A stretch of 64,000 nt of DNA from Carnegiea gigantea (Eukaryota > Streptophyta > Magnoliopsida > Caryophyllales > Cactaceae), in the NCBI GenBank assembly GCA_029747015.1, contig JAKOGI010000526.1:248001-312000 (forward strand), in the 5' to 3' direction. Positions 41,701 through 46,365 of this stretch are shown in pieces; positions within the stretch are counted from its first letter, which is position 1; each line of letters begins with the position of its first letter. The notes under the pieces were generated by a model. It made no database searches, was not told the DNA's origin, and was given only the letters and a program-made list of their open reading frames with translations. The translations under genes were made by a program, and so were the position numbers.

Positions 41701-43836
41701 CAGCAAAAGGAAAGCTTGTATTCTTGATTAATTAGCTAGCAAAGTTAGTATTCAGTTGTTTGTCAAGGTATTACACCGGTTATTTAGGATTATATTAGAA
41801 CCGGATGTAAGCTATTTTACTTAGCATAGAAGGTTACCCTCCTAGGGAGGAAACCTCTTATGACCGGCCATCCTTGCCTATTTAATGGCCTTGTAGCCTT
41901 CTTTTTGAGAACACTCAACTTTGAATACAAAAACTTGTGTTAAGCTTAAGACTTGAAGTCTTAATCTTTCATCCCTTCCTTGCTTATCCTTAAGTTGGTC
42001 ACTTAAGGTGGTGATCTTGGAAATCTTAATCTTTGATTAGGTGGATTCCTAGTCAAAGTTAAGGACCTTAAGTTAAGGATTAGGTGGATTCCTAATCAGT
42101 TAACTTAAATCCATCACAAACAAACCTAAACACTTAATCTAAACTTGAGAAACACACATCCCTTCTCTTGTTTTCATAAGTGTTCTTCACCTAATACTTG
42201 TGATTCTCTAAGGATTACATCAGAATCAGCCCCAGATGTCGTATAAAACCTCCTAATGCAACCAGCGCCAAAAAACACTAGTAATTGACAAGGAAACTTA
42301 TCTAGCCGTTAACATCATCCAGACTCGACAGAGAACATGTCCTTGAAAACAACAGACCAAATAGCATACGTTGAAATAGAATCTGCAAGGAAGCTTTTGT
42401 CTTAGGTTTGACACTTTCTTTTTTTTTGTTTAAATCATGCTATTGCTATTGCTATTGCTCATGATATTCTGACTTTCAATCCTGGTAGATGCCTTTCTTC
42501 CTTTAAAACTGAACTGTCAACATGGAATATAGCCTGTAGTCAAGTAGCCATGCAAAGGTCACCAGCGAGCCTGAGTTCCTCATCTGAATTCAGAATTTCC
42601 CTCCCACTGCACATTGTGCCCTCAGATTCTACACACCCTCAACTTCAACAGTATTGTTAGTCAAGCCAGCCACTCACGCCAGCATAGGCAGAGCTACATC
42701 AGCCCAAGGGGGAAGGGGCATCACTTGACACCACAGGGTTTTGGGGGGAAAGAATGTGGTGGAAGTTCTGGGAATTAGAGAAAAGACTATATATCAATTA
42801 ATTGCTAAACACATCACTGCTTGGTGTGTCATTGAATGGTTTCCGGCTTTCCACATTTTGCCCTGACCTGCTGATCGTGCTTCCACCGTCTGGTCATGGG
42901 TTTGAATCTCACAGTCCCACTGGTCGCCCTCTTCTGTAATTTTTTGGCCATTTAATTTGTCCCCCCTTGCCTTTATAAAAATTTTTTAATGCATTTGCTA
43001 ATGCTAATATTATTAATTTTAGTTTACAATTATGTTCTTTTTGCAAATTACTATGTTTAATTTCTAGTAGATTTAGTGATTTACTCTCATAGATTAAGGA
43101 ATTAGGGTTCTTGCTTGGGGACCTGGGGTAATTTGATTGGTCATTGCTTCTTGGAGGAATTGGTTAGTTAATTAATTTTGAATTGTTATGCTCTTGATTT
43201 CTAAAAGGAACCTAAGAAATTGGTTAGTTACTTAATTTTGAATTCTTATACTCATTATTCCTAAAAGGAATTAGTTTGATTTGTTTGTTGATGTGGGCAT
43301 TACATACTCAACCTCCATCTAGCATGAACTACTAGCTAAATTAATCCCTCTTCCTCTGGCAGAACTCAGATTGATATTAATACTATCGATATTAAATTTG
43401 ATATAATGTATATGTTTAATCTCGACACCCCTGCTGTAAAACCTGGCTACGCCATCGCACGCCGGCTAAAAGATCACGAAATCCGAATCAGCTAAATTAA
43501 TAGCTTAAATGCCCATACTCTATCTCAGAATTACGCAATACTACCACAGCAACTACAAAGAAACCTCTGGTTTACCTCGATGATGTCGTGCAAGCGAATA
43601 ATATTAGGATGACGAATTTGCTTGAGGATGACAATCTCAGAGATAAGAGACTCCTGCAACTTCTTGTTCAAGCGGCCGATGGCTATCTCCTTAATCGCGA
43701 CGTCGGTGCCATGAACTCTGTGACGGCCATGCCATACAACTGAGAAGGATCCGGATCCGATTTGCTTCCCTATTGAATAATCCCCAATCACTCTCCCTCC
43801 TCCTCCCCCCGTTGCTCTCGCAGCTGATTGCGCCAT
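1546..43836 (-). CDS. ATG1: ATG1 autophagy-related Ser/Thr protein kinase, 12 exons visible, 3' end off window
   Basis: ATG1/ULK kinase starts autophagosome formation by phosphorylating autophagy factors in a complex with ATG13, ATG11 and ATG101 (family knowledge). The CDS joins exons 43836-43576, 26282-26165, 26092-26034, 22567-22503, 15343-15250, 15144-15064, 14933-14825, 11928-11856, 11759-11404, 11295-10943, 10864-10570 and 1616-1546. All are bounded by AG and GT and all phases agree, giving about 645 residues without a stop. The glycine loop, VAIK lysine, HRD, DFG and APE motifs are all present, followed by a long Ser-rich linker and the conserved plant ATG1 C-terminal domain. Plant ATG1a-c proteins are usually about 700 residues or more, so one last coding stretch of about 70 residues is missing and must lie left of position 1. 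The long linker and C-terminal domain argue against the short ATG1t form. The gene looks intact and is stretched by transposons in introns 1, 4 and 11. Confidence 0.95.
2229..2254. repeat. Homopolymer block T9G17
   Basis: A run of T is followed directly by 17 G inside ATG1 intron 11. Its length is likely to be unreliable in the assembly. Confidence 0.9.
3437..3562 (+). pseudogene. Ty3/gypsy integrase C-terminal remnant
   Basis: Plus-strand reading gives [10 protein letters not shown], then [14 protein letters not shown], a stop, and HGVFHGS. This matches the usual gypsy integrase tail pattern (K.SPRYxGPF....AYRLxLP......HPVFHVS). It carries at least one stop and nothing else of the element is readable around it, so it is an old fragment in ATG1 intron 11. 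It is antisense to ATG1. Confidence 0.65.
4674..4837. mobile_element. MITE-like element with about 45 bp terminal inverted repeats
   Basis: The left end reads GAGGCCCCTTTTGCTCAACA and the right end reads TGTTGAGCAAAAGGGCCTC, its near-perfect reverse complement. The match continues inward with mismatches to the TTTTATA / TATAAAAA stretches. The total is about 165 bp with no coding capacity, a typical MITE. Flanks are similar (AAAAGTGCTAT and AAAGTAGCTTT), which may be a decayed target duplication, perhaps 9-10 bp as in Mutator-type elements. It lies in ATG1 intron 11. Confidence 0.7.
5314..5473 (+). repeat. Two tandem copies of a 79-80 bp unit
   Basis: Copy 1 starts GGTGGTTGGAGAAGTCATTG and copy 2, at 5393, starts GGTGGTCGGAGAAGTCATTG. 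Both end in ACAAGCCCATTTG. The copies differ by scattered substitutions and small indels. They lie in the presumed 5' part of the RTE LINE. Confidence 0.8.
5658..5709. repeat. (AT)26 microsatellite
   Basis: A 52 bp uninterrupted AT dinucleotide run lies within the presumed 5' region of the plus-strand RTE LINE. Confidence 0.97.
6183..6994 (+). pseudogene. RTE LINE endonuclease (EEP family) remnant
   Basis: Pieces of an apurinic-type endonuclease can be read across shifting frames. They include [19 protein letters not shown] near 6210, [15 protein letters not shown] near 6565 (the GDFNxHIG motif with Gly changed to Asp), [20 protein letters not shown], and [17 protein letters not shown]. It is normally a nuclease that nicks target DNA for target-primed reverse transcription. 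Several in-frame stops and at least one frameshift abolish it. Confidence 0.7.
7291..9115 (+). pseudogene. RTE LINE reverse transcriptase remnant
   Basis: Readable blocks include [20 protein letters not shown] and then [13 protein letters not shown] at 7325-7440, [19 protein letters not shown] near 7540, [20 protein letters not shown] near 8120, and [14 protein letters not shown] near 8390. VADD occupies the F/YADD catalytic position. After that, GKVYRMVV and EMKMAR mark the C-terminal part. Frames shift repeatedly and there are many stops. The gene is interrupted at 7664-7860 by an unrelated insertion. Confidence 0.75.
7664..7860. mobile_element. 197 bp insertion in LINE RT gene, possible TIR element
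   Basis: The RT reading frame breaks at 7663 and resumes at 7861. The block between starts TTACGCGAAG and ends TGTCGCGCAA, an imperfect inverted repeat (7 of 10), and is flanked by ATG on both sides as a possible 3 bp target duplication. It contains CCAAGTGTC twice. It has no coding potential. The assignment is tentative. Confidence 0.4.
10225..10310 (+). mobile_element. Short LINE 3'-end fragment
   Basis: TTTGGATCTCCCAAGACACC followed by GGGACCCACACTAGAAG matches, in plus orientation, the 3' terminal sequence of the minus-strand RTE LINEs at 16752 and 44580 (GGGACCCACACTGGAAG before a GTT-rich tail). Here the tail is AAGAAGTAGTAGCAGTTGTTG. No coding part is attached, so this is a severely 5'-truncated copy or a SINE that borrowed the LINE 3' end. 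Confidence 0.5.
10570..10864 (-). CDS. ATG1: ATG1 exon 11 (C-terminal domain)
   Basis: This 295 bp exon starts [20 protein letters not shown] and continues [11 protein letters not shown], the helical C-terminal domain of plant ATG1 that in relatives binds ATG13 (family knowledge). It ends in ELSKFVEP plus one base at the donor CAG|GTATGT. The next exon is 8.95 kb away. Confidence 0.92.
10943..11295 (-). CDS. ATG1: ATG1 exon 10 (linker with YVLVSGPP motif)
   Basis: This 353 bp exon encodes [19 protein letters not shown] early on (residues 406 onward). DYVLVSGP is conserved in plant ATG1, and YVLV fits the aromatic-x-x-aliphatic pattern of an ATG8-interacting motif (inference). It ends [10 protein letters not shown] at the donor ATG|GTATGT; a second GT inside ELV|GTAAAT was rejected because only the later one keeps frame with exon 11. 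Confidence 0.91.
11404..11759 (-). CDS. ATG1: ATG1 exon 9 (Ser-rich linker)
   Basis: This 356 bp exon starts [14 protein letters not shown] and contains the conserved [20 protein letters not shown] stretch of plant ATG1 linkers (residues about 287-405). It is Ser, Asp and Gly rich and likely disordered, the usual place for regulatory phosphorylation in this family. The donor AGAA|GTACGG leaves one base, and exon 10 supplies CT to make Thr. Confidence 0.92.
11856..11928 (-). CDS. ATG1: ATG1 exon 8 (end of kinase domain)
   Basis: It encodes [20 protein letters not shown] and then DERL (residues 263-286), the HPFL end of the kinase domain. The acceptor is CTGCAG and the donor is AG|GTACTA. The 73 bp keep the frame with exons 7 and 9. 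Confidence 0.93.
11929..14824 (-). other. ATG1 intron 7; no gene; possible tRNA-derived SINE near 14095-14165
   Basis: This 2.9 kb intron lies between exons 7 and 8. It is AT-rich with no recognisable protein remnant. At about 14110, GAGTTCAAATCTCAG resembles a tRNA B box, followed by a stretch that could be a SINE body, but no clear A box or tail was seen. Confidence 0.3.
14825..14933 (-). CDS. ATG1: ATG1 exon 7 (kinase C-lobe)
   Basis: It encodes [20 protein letters not shown] and on through the end of the C-lobe, CQKLLRRNP (residues 227-262). The acceptor is GTGCAG and the donor is CCAG|GTAAGA. It leaves one base for the Val codon completed by exon 8. Confidence 0.94.
15064..15144 (-). 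CDS. ATG1: ATG1 exon 6 (kinase C-lobe)
   Basis: This 81 bp exon encodes [20 protein letters not shown] and then NGNNQIQ (residues 200-226), kinase subdomain IX. It is phase 0 on both sides, between GCAG and GTTTAT. Confidence 0.95.
15250..15343 (-). CDS. ATG1: ATG1 exon 5 (activation segment)
   Basis: It encodes [20 protein letters not shown] and on to [12 protein letters not shown] (residues 168-199), the activation segment and APE motif. The run [17 protein letters not shown] is a hallmark of ATG1/ULK kinases. The acceptor is GGCAG and the donor is AAG|GTTATT. Confidence 0.95.
15344..16751 (-). other. First part of ATG1 intron 4; no gene recognised
   Basis: About 1.4 kb of AT-rich sequence between exon 5 and the LINE at 16752. 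A CT-rich block near 16490-16660 stands out but has no assignable function. Confidence 0.4.
16752..18185 (-). mobile_element. RTE-type LINE, 5'-truncated, minus strand, in ATG1 intron 4
   Basis: The reverse transcriptase C-terminal half (17114-18185) is followed on the minus strand by about 360 bp of 3' UTR. The UTR ends in the conserved GGGACCCACACTGGAAG and a GTT-rich tail at 16757-16785. The coding sequence starts abruptly inside RT at [20 protein letters not shown], so the copy is truncated at its 5' end. It is much better preserved than the plus-strand copy in intron 11, which suggests a younger insertion. Confidence 0.85.
17114..18185 (-). pseudogene. RTE LINE reverse transcriptase, C-terminal half, one frameshift
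   Basis: The first part (18185-17862) has [40 protein letters not shown] and the catalytic FADD in [12 protein letters not shown]. The second part (17854-17114, 246 aa) starts [20 protein letters not shown] and ends DCRGPAA, the usual C-terminal region with [19 protein letters not shown] and [20 protein letters not shown]. The two frames are separated by a tandem 11 bp duplication (GTGAATGATAG, GTGAATGACAG) near 17850-17875, which breaks the frame. There are no other visible stops in over 1 kb. Confidence 0.87.
18653..19255 (-). mobile_element. L1-type LINE 3' end with zf-RVT domain
   Basis: Minus-strand reading gives [18 protein letters not shown], a stop, [19 protein letters not shown], and then, after one more stop, [20 protein letters not shown]. 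This is the zinc-binding tail (zf-RVT, C-x2-C with the HH.L.HC motif) and the IWW..WKERN signature of plant L1 reverse transcriptases. After the stop at about 18743 comes an L1-like 3' UTR ending TTACTTATCAAAAAAG. Everything 5' of the tail is missing, so this is a 5'-truncated insertion with at least two stops. Confidence 0.8.
19685..20252 (-). repeat. 3' LTR of the degenerate element
   Basis: It starts TGATGCATGACAG and ends TTTGCATCA on the plus strand. It aligns along its full length to 21578-22146, for example through AAAAAATAGACTCCTAAAG and TACCATAAATAATTT. Confidence 0.87.
20611..21560 (-). pseudogene. Gypsy gag remnant
   Basis: Minus-strand frames carry [20 protein letters not shown] and RYELTEGRN, which correspond to the gag pattern G(K/R)LDP..F..WL...E..F..YE(L/M)..., then [17 protein letters not shown] as in gypsy gag. 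An N-terminal part ([17 protein letters not shown]) lies at 21360-21590 and a charged Lys/Glu-rich tail at 20611-20880. Stops and frameshifts separate the blocks. It carries no protease or polymerase. Confidence 0.6.
21563..21574 (-). other. Primer binding site (initiator tRNA-Met type)
   Basis: TGGTATTAGAGC on the minus strand differs by one base from the standard TGGTATCAGAGC complementary to initiator tRNA-Met. It sits just inside the 5' LTR. Confidence 0.75.
21578..22146 (-). repeat. 5' LTR of the degenerate element
   Basis: It starts TGATGCAGGACAAAACC and ends CATTTGCATCA on the plus strand, directly followed by the CAATA target duplication. The primer binding site lies just inside it. 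Confidence 0.87.
22503..22567 (-). CDS. ATG1: ATG1 exon 4 (DFG motif)
   Basis: This 65 bp micro-exon encodes [20 protein letters not shown] and then A plus two bases of an Arg codon. It holds the magnesium-binding DFG at residues 163-165. It sits between CAG and GTAAAG, and the first base of exon 5 completes the Arg codon. It is isolated, with 7.2 kb of transposon-filled intron on one side and 3.5 kb on the other, so automatic gene finders could easily miss it. Confidence 0.93.
22696..23300. repeat. Three imperfect tandem repeat units beside ATG1 exon 4
   Basis: Units start at about 22696, 22843 and 23072. Each has the core CCACATCA(G/A)CTAAGCTTT, then TTTATCATCC, ACAGATTTATTATAGA and CCAAATTAACAA. 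Units 2 and 3 are longer (about 230 bp) and share a CCCC-rich tail with AACAATGG or CACAATGG. They differ by substitutions and small indels. The array begins about 130 bp from exon 4, inside intron 3. Confidence 0.85.
23301..26033 (-). other. Remainder of ATG1 intron 3; no gene; LINE 3' UTR-like stretch at 24838-24925
   Basis: No protein is recognised. At 24838, GAGATCCAGCTATAGGCAAT and the following 70 bp resemble the 3' UTR of the RTE LINEs (GAGATCCAGCTGTAGGCAAC at 16823), so a small LINE fragment is likely. A run of CACACA occurs near 24945. The remainder is AT-rich intron. Confidence 0.4.
26034..26092 (-). CDS. ATG1: ATG1 exon 3 (catalytic loop)
   Basis: This 59 bp exon encodes [20 protein letters not shown], with the catalytic-loop HRD at residues 140-142. 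The acceptor is CTCGCAG and the donor is CAG|GTTTGT. Only a 72 bp intron separates it from exon 2, whereas 3.5 kb separates it from exon 4. Confidence 0.94.
26165..26282 (-). CDS. ATG1: ATG1 exon 2 (hinge and start of C-lobe)
   Basis: Minus-strand reading gives [18 protein letters not shown] and onward to HFMQQL (residues 88-126). This is the hinge region of ATG1 kinases (VLEYCxGGDL). The acceptor is TAG at 26285-26283 and the donor is G|GTACAT. Phase 0 in and phase 1 out match exons 1 and 3. It is 118 bp long. Confidence 0.93.
26623..27750 (-). repeat. 3' LTR of gypsy A
   Basis: It is bounded by TGATGTATCC and CCTCCATCA on the plus strand and preceded by CAATC. Its minus-strand start encodes the last 55 or so codons of Pol. 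Confidence 0.94.
27582..31022 (-). pseudogene. Gypsy A Pol: protease, RT, RNase H, integrase, broken
   Basis: Protease at 31022-30513 has IDGGSCANV at its active site. RT (30502-29204) has [20 protein letters not shown], the catalytic YFDDIL and [20 protein letters not shown]; a stop at 30220-30218 interrupts it just before its N-terminal fingers. RNase H starts [12 protein letters not shown] and crosses a frameshift near 29230. The integrase zinc finger ([10 protein letters not shown] ... CATCQVAK) and core ([18 protein letters not shown]) are separated by a frameshift near 28590. A further frameshift lies near 30510. The ORF ends [10 protein letters not shown] inside the 3' LTR. It cannot make a working polyprotein without repair. 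Confidence 0.9.
27751..27763 (-). other. Polypurine tract of gypsy A
   Basis: AACAAGGGGAGGA on the minus strand directly abuts the 3' LTR. The identical tract occurs in gypsy B. It also codes for part of the Pol tail. Confidence 0.85.
31064..32143 (-). pseudogene. Gypsy A Gag, frameshifted in the zinc knuckle
   Basis: The start at 32143 ([20 protein letters not shown]) is chosen because gypsy B Gag starts in the same way. Next come a coiled-coil-like Gln/Glu-rich N-terminus, an acidic Ser-rich stretch, and the retrotransposon gag domain ([20 protein letters not shown], then LWWSNL and [17 protein letters not shown]). It ends with a Pro-rich region and CFKCQVLG. The zinc knuckle should continue as C-x2-C-x4-H-x4-C, but a one-base loss after the second Cys shifts the frame so that His and the last Cys are lost. 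Gag would normally form the particle that packages element RNA. Confidence 0.88.
32411..32422 (-). other. Primer binding site of gypsy A
   Basis: TGGTATCAGATC on the minus strand, one base off the initiator tRNA-Met complement, lies four bases inside the 5' LTR. Confidence 0.85.
32427..33554 (-). repeat. 5' LTR of gypsy A
   Basis: It has the same length as 26623-27750 and is nearly identical to it. It is followed by CAATC. Confidence 0.94.
33555..34999 (-). other. ATG1 intron 1 sequence between gypsy A and gypsy B; no gene
   Basis: This 1.4 kb starts with the CAATC duplication and ends with GAATC. It has short ORFs only. A 14-A run at 33712-33725 flanked by similar GTGCAAGGT and ATGCAAGGT may be a retroposition tail scar. 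No protein is recognised. Confidence 0.5.
35000..36253 (+). repeat. 5' LTR of gypsy B
   Basis: It starts TGATGGAGGACC and ends GGATTACATCA, and is preceded by GAATC. It carries a copy of the Pol-tail coding stretch (35003-35171). Confidence 0.95.
36258..36269 (+). other. Primer binding site of gypsy B
   Basis: TGGTATCAGAGC, the exact initiator tRNA-Met complement, lies four bases after the 5' LTR. Confidence 0.92.
36527..41140 (+). pseudogene. Gypsy B Gag-Pol, single frame with three nonsense codons
   Basis: The start [20 protein letters not shown] is followed by a coiled coil, the gag domain ([20 protein letters not shown]), a stop TAA at 37469, and then in the same frame an intact zinc knuckle C-x2-C-x4-H-x4-C at 37538-37579. 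The protease active site reads INGGSCANV, with Asn at 37844 where gypsy A has Asp. A TAG at 37937 follows, where gypsy A has Trp. RT has YFDDIL (38903-38920). RNase H begins [12 protein letters not shown]. The integrase zinc finger and core follow, with a TAG at 40169 where gypsy A has Lys. Pol ends [12 protein letters not shown] at 41137 inside the LTR. There are no frameshifts in 4.6 kb. Confidence 0.94.
40956..40968 (+). other. Polypurine tract of gypsy B
   Basis: AACAAGGGGAGGA directly precedes the 3' LTR and is identical to the tract of gypsy A. Confidence 0.9.
40969..42222 (+). repeat. 3' LTR of gypsy B
   Basis: It has the same length and ends as 35000-36253 and is followed by GAATC. 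Its first 172 bases encode the Pol C-terminus. Confidence 0.95.
42223..43575 (-). other. First part of ATG1 intron 1; no gene; possible SINE near 42860-42960
   Basis: This runs between exon 1 and gypsy B. At about 42900, GGGTTTGAATCTCACA resembles a tRNA-type B box preceded by a possible A-box region, which may indicate a SINE, but no tail or target duplication is clear. An imperfect tandem duplication lies at 43162-43272. Confidence 0.35.
43162..43272. repeat. Tandem duplication of about 58 bp
   Basis: Two copies each start GGTTAGTTA(A/C)TTAATTTTG and end TCTAAAAGGAA or CCTAAAAGGAA, with scattered mismatches, in ATG1 intron 1. Confidence 0.75.
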
Positions 43837-43881
43837 TGGAAATCTTCCCCGATCAACGCGAACCCTAGAAATACTTGCCAA
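43576..43881 (-). CDS. ATG1: ATG1 exon 1 (N-lobe of kinase)
   Basis: The exon encodes the start of the kinase domain: glycine loop GSGSFSV at residues 27-33 and the ATP-binding VAIK lysine at residue 49, ending in HDIIE just before the donor GTAAAC. Two in-frame starts exist. The Met at 43836 gives [10 protein letters not shown], close to the MAQS start of other plant ATG1 proteins, and I prefer it. The Met at 43881 adds 15 residues. The Gly run after the start is encoded by a CCTCC-rich stretch. The exon is separated from exon 2 by a 17.3 kb intron. Confidence 0.93.
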
Positions 43882-44230
43882 CTATGTATCACCTTGAGAA
43901 TAGAGGAGCGGAGAAGAGATAGGGGCCGATGATTTTGATTTGTTGTCTAGACGCTGCCCTTCGTTGATTAATGATTGATTGTGTGTTGCTTCTAAGAATA
44001 TGTTACGTGCACAATACCTTCCGCGCATCGCCTCCAGAACTCATCTAGCAAAACAATTGGTGGGGTTGGACTTCAGAGGTCAGTAGATGACATCAGTTCA
44101 GTTGAAACTAGTGCGGAATCACACACGGTCTGCAGTCTGCTCATGACAAGGCTGAAAGTAAAAATATAATCTTTTTTTTCGAAAGTAATCTCTCTCCGTT
44201 TCTCTTTCTCTCTCTACATATATATACTCA
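43837..44230 (-). promoter_or_regulatory. ATG1: Putative ATG1 5' leader and core promoter
   Basis: Upstream of the ATG1 start on the minus strand lies a leader of about 350 bp. It is preceded by a GA-rich run (CT-rich on plus, 44190-44215) and a TATATATA stretch at 44219-44226 that could serve as a TATA box. The placement is by motif only. A LINE begins about 350 bp further upstream, so the non-repeat promoter space is short. Confidence 0.35.
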
Positions 44231-44579
44231 CACACTAGGGTTATACCCTTACAATATAAGGGTCTAAATTAAATTACTTTTTAATATATTAATAAAAGAA
44301 TAGATATTTTATAAAAAAATAAATAATAAATTGATGTATTATATTATTTTGTTGATGCAAAAGTAAAGCGAGTCTTCTTTAATTTTTTTAAAACTAATAA
44401 TATGCTTTTTTATTCGTAATTAATATCTAACTCATATTTTTTGCTGTATTTGCATCATTAAATTATATATATTTTATGATTTGATTTTATTATTAAATAA
44501 TAGGAAGGTACGTGAGAAGTTACCTTATTAAATAGAATTAATATTGTACCAAATTATATCTATTCTACATACAACACCA

Positions 44580-45632
44580 CCTTCCAATGTGGGTCCCGTT
44601 TTCACAAAGTCTAAAAAATCAGATGTAGGCAACCTTATCTCTACTGGCATCCCTACTCATATGGAGGTTGATTCTATGAGACCCACAAAATACGATTTTG
44701 TGAAAACATTTTATTGAAGAAGGATTTTATGAAAACATTTTAAGGAGAAAAACTAAGGATAAGCAGTAGGGAATGAACTAAGAAGTACTAATAAATTAGG
44801 TGGCAGTAACTATATAAACGAAAATACAACATAGCATAGGAAGGTACTTTACCTTAACAAACATAAGGTAGACAAATAATGTCTCTTCCCAAATGCATGT
44901 ACTACTTGTATACAAATACGACACACAAAAAAACCACAACCAAACCTATCCTACTGCAACCGAGAGGCAACTACTAGGCTAACTCTCTGAGATCTAAAGT
45001 CTTAATCTTTTCCCGCCATACTCTTATATCCTAAGTCATGTCCTCTGCCAACTCTACAACTTTCAAGTCCTCTCTAATCACCTCGTCTAAACTCGTTTTT
45101 GGTTGTCCCCTCCCTATTTTACATTCGGAGATGTTAATCCTCTCACATCTCCTCACTGGAAGGTCCACACTCCTTTCCACATGGCCAAACCATATGAGTC
45201 TTATTTCTCTCATCTTAACTTCGATGGGAGCCAATTTAACTAAGTTTCTAATTACTCCATTACTAATTCTATCTATTCTCATATAGCCACACATCCATCT
45301 AATCATCCTCATCTTTGCTGCCATTAAACTTTGAACCTGCGTCTTTTTTATAGGCCAACATTTCCATCCATACAACACAGCAGGTTTAACTTCTATACGA
45401 TAAACTTTGTTTTTTAATCCTAAAGGCATCCTCCTATCACACAGCACACTTGAAGCATACTTCCATTATTACCAACCCACTTTTATGTGCTGGTTAATAT
45501 CTTCATCAATATCCCCTTACTGTTGAATGATCGAGCCTAAATATTTAAATTACTCGACCTTTGGTATCATCGTCGCAGTAATGGTTACTTCACACCTCGC
45601 ATCTTCCCTTCCACTGAAACAGCAATGGTTAT
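44580..45632 (-). mobile_element. RTE-type LINE, 5'-truncated, upstream of ATG1
   Basis: The RT C-terminal region is readable at 45447-45031: MLCDRRMPLGLKNKVYRIEV, AVLYGWKCWPIKKTQ, MIRWMCGYMRIDRISNGVIR and WFGHVE. It parallels the LINE at 17114-17854 closely. Its 3' UTR shares the GATGTAGGCAACCTTATCTC and TGTGGGTCCCG (plus strand) landmarks, ending at about 44580. Further 5', a CCFSG-type stretch can still be read near 45615, then similarity stops abruptly at about 45633 where the next element starts. Stops are frequent toward the 5' side. Confidence 0.8.
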
Positions 45633-45633
45633 G

Positions 45634-46365
45634 TAACGCCCCCAAATGCTAATTATCCGATTATCTTAAGTTAATCTCTTATTATCGTAATGGTAGCGGA
45701 AGTCATGATGATTGGAGGCATTACCACCGCCCTAAATCGAGCAAGGCTATTTATTTATCAGTTATATGATTTTACTGGAACGCTGTCACAATCCTCAAAT
45801 CCTATCAGACTAAAGGCATTTGCGTTAACTTCGAACCGTAATTTGACCATTACACACCCCAAAATACAACCAGGTTCAGTATCTTCTAACCCTCTCTAAC
45901 TTAAGCATGCTTACTCAATTTATAGACTCAACATGATCTTTAAGCTCTATCAAGCCTTCATATTACGCGAGAATCCACTGTGAGCATCTAACGGCGTCAA
46001 ATTGCAAATGCAACAAGTTCTTCCTTCACTTGTTACATACTTCAGCTTGCTAGGGATAAGTTCGTCCACTTATTCATTACCTAAAACAAAAACACAAAAA
46101 TATTCAAAATATGAGCCGAAGCTCACCATGTACACTCCTATGCAGTAAAATAAACTTTGAGATTAATTAGTTGGGCGTCCACATTTTAAAATATTTTGTT
46201 TTACAAACAGGACAGAGAAAATATATGAGTAAAGCTGATTTACCGGTTACTATCTGAAAGTGGACCCTCGTTGAAGTCTGCGACATTCTTGAGATAGGTG
46301 CACACCTTTCAGGCCGATCGGAAAGTCAGAGTTGCAGCTGCGCGGGTAAATTAAGGGCATAAGCC
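45634..46365. other. Unidentified repeat, outer part, starting TGTAACGCCC
   Basis: LINE sequence ends and TGTAACGCCCCCAAATGC begins. A TGT start with a CGCCCC motif is common for plant LTR ends, so this may be the edge of an LTR-type element. No coding sequence is seen. It leads directly into the left inverted arm. The right-hand partner of this part, if any, lies beyond the gypsy LTR at 63738. Confidence 0.4.

Larger units (their letters stand above)
35000..42222 (+). mobile_element. Complete young Ty3/gypsy retrotransposon B, TSD GAATC, in ATG1 intron 1
   Basis: Two LTRs of exactly 1254 bp (35000-36253 and 40969-42222), bounded by TGATG and CATCA, differ at only about five sites by eye. 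The 5 bp target duplication GAATC is perfect (34995-34999 and 42223-42227). The primer site TGGTATCAGAGC is perfect, and the purine tract AACAAGGGGAGGA abuts the 3' LTR. Gag and Pol form one continuous frame from 36527 to 41140, interrupted by three stop codons. The element is antisense to ATG1. It is related to gypsy A across Gag and Pol but not a copy of it. Confidence 0.96.
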
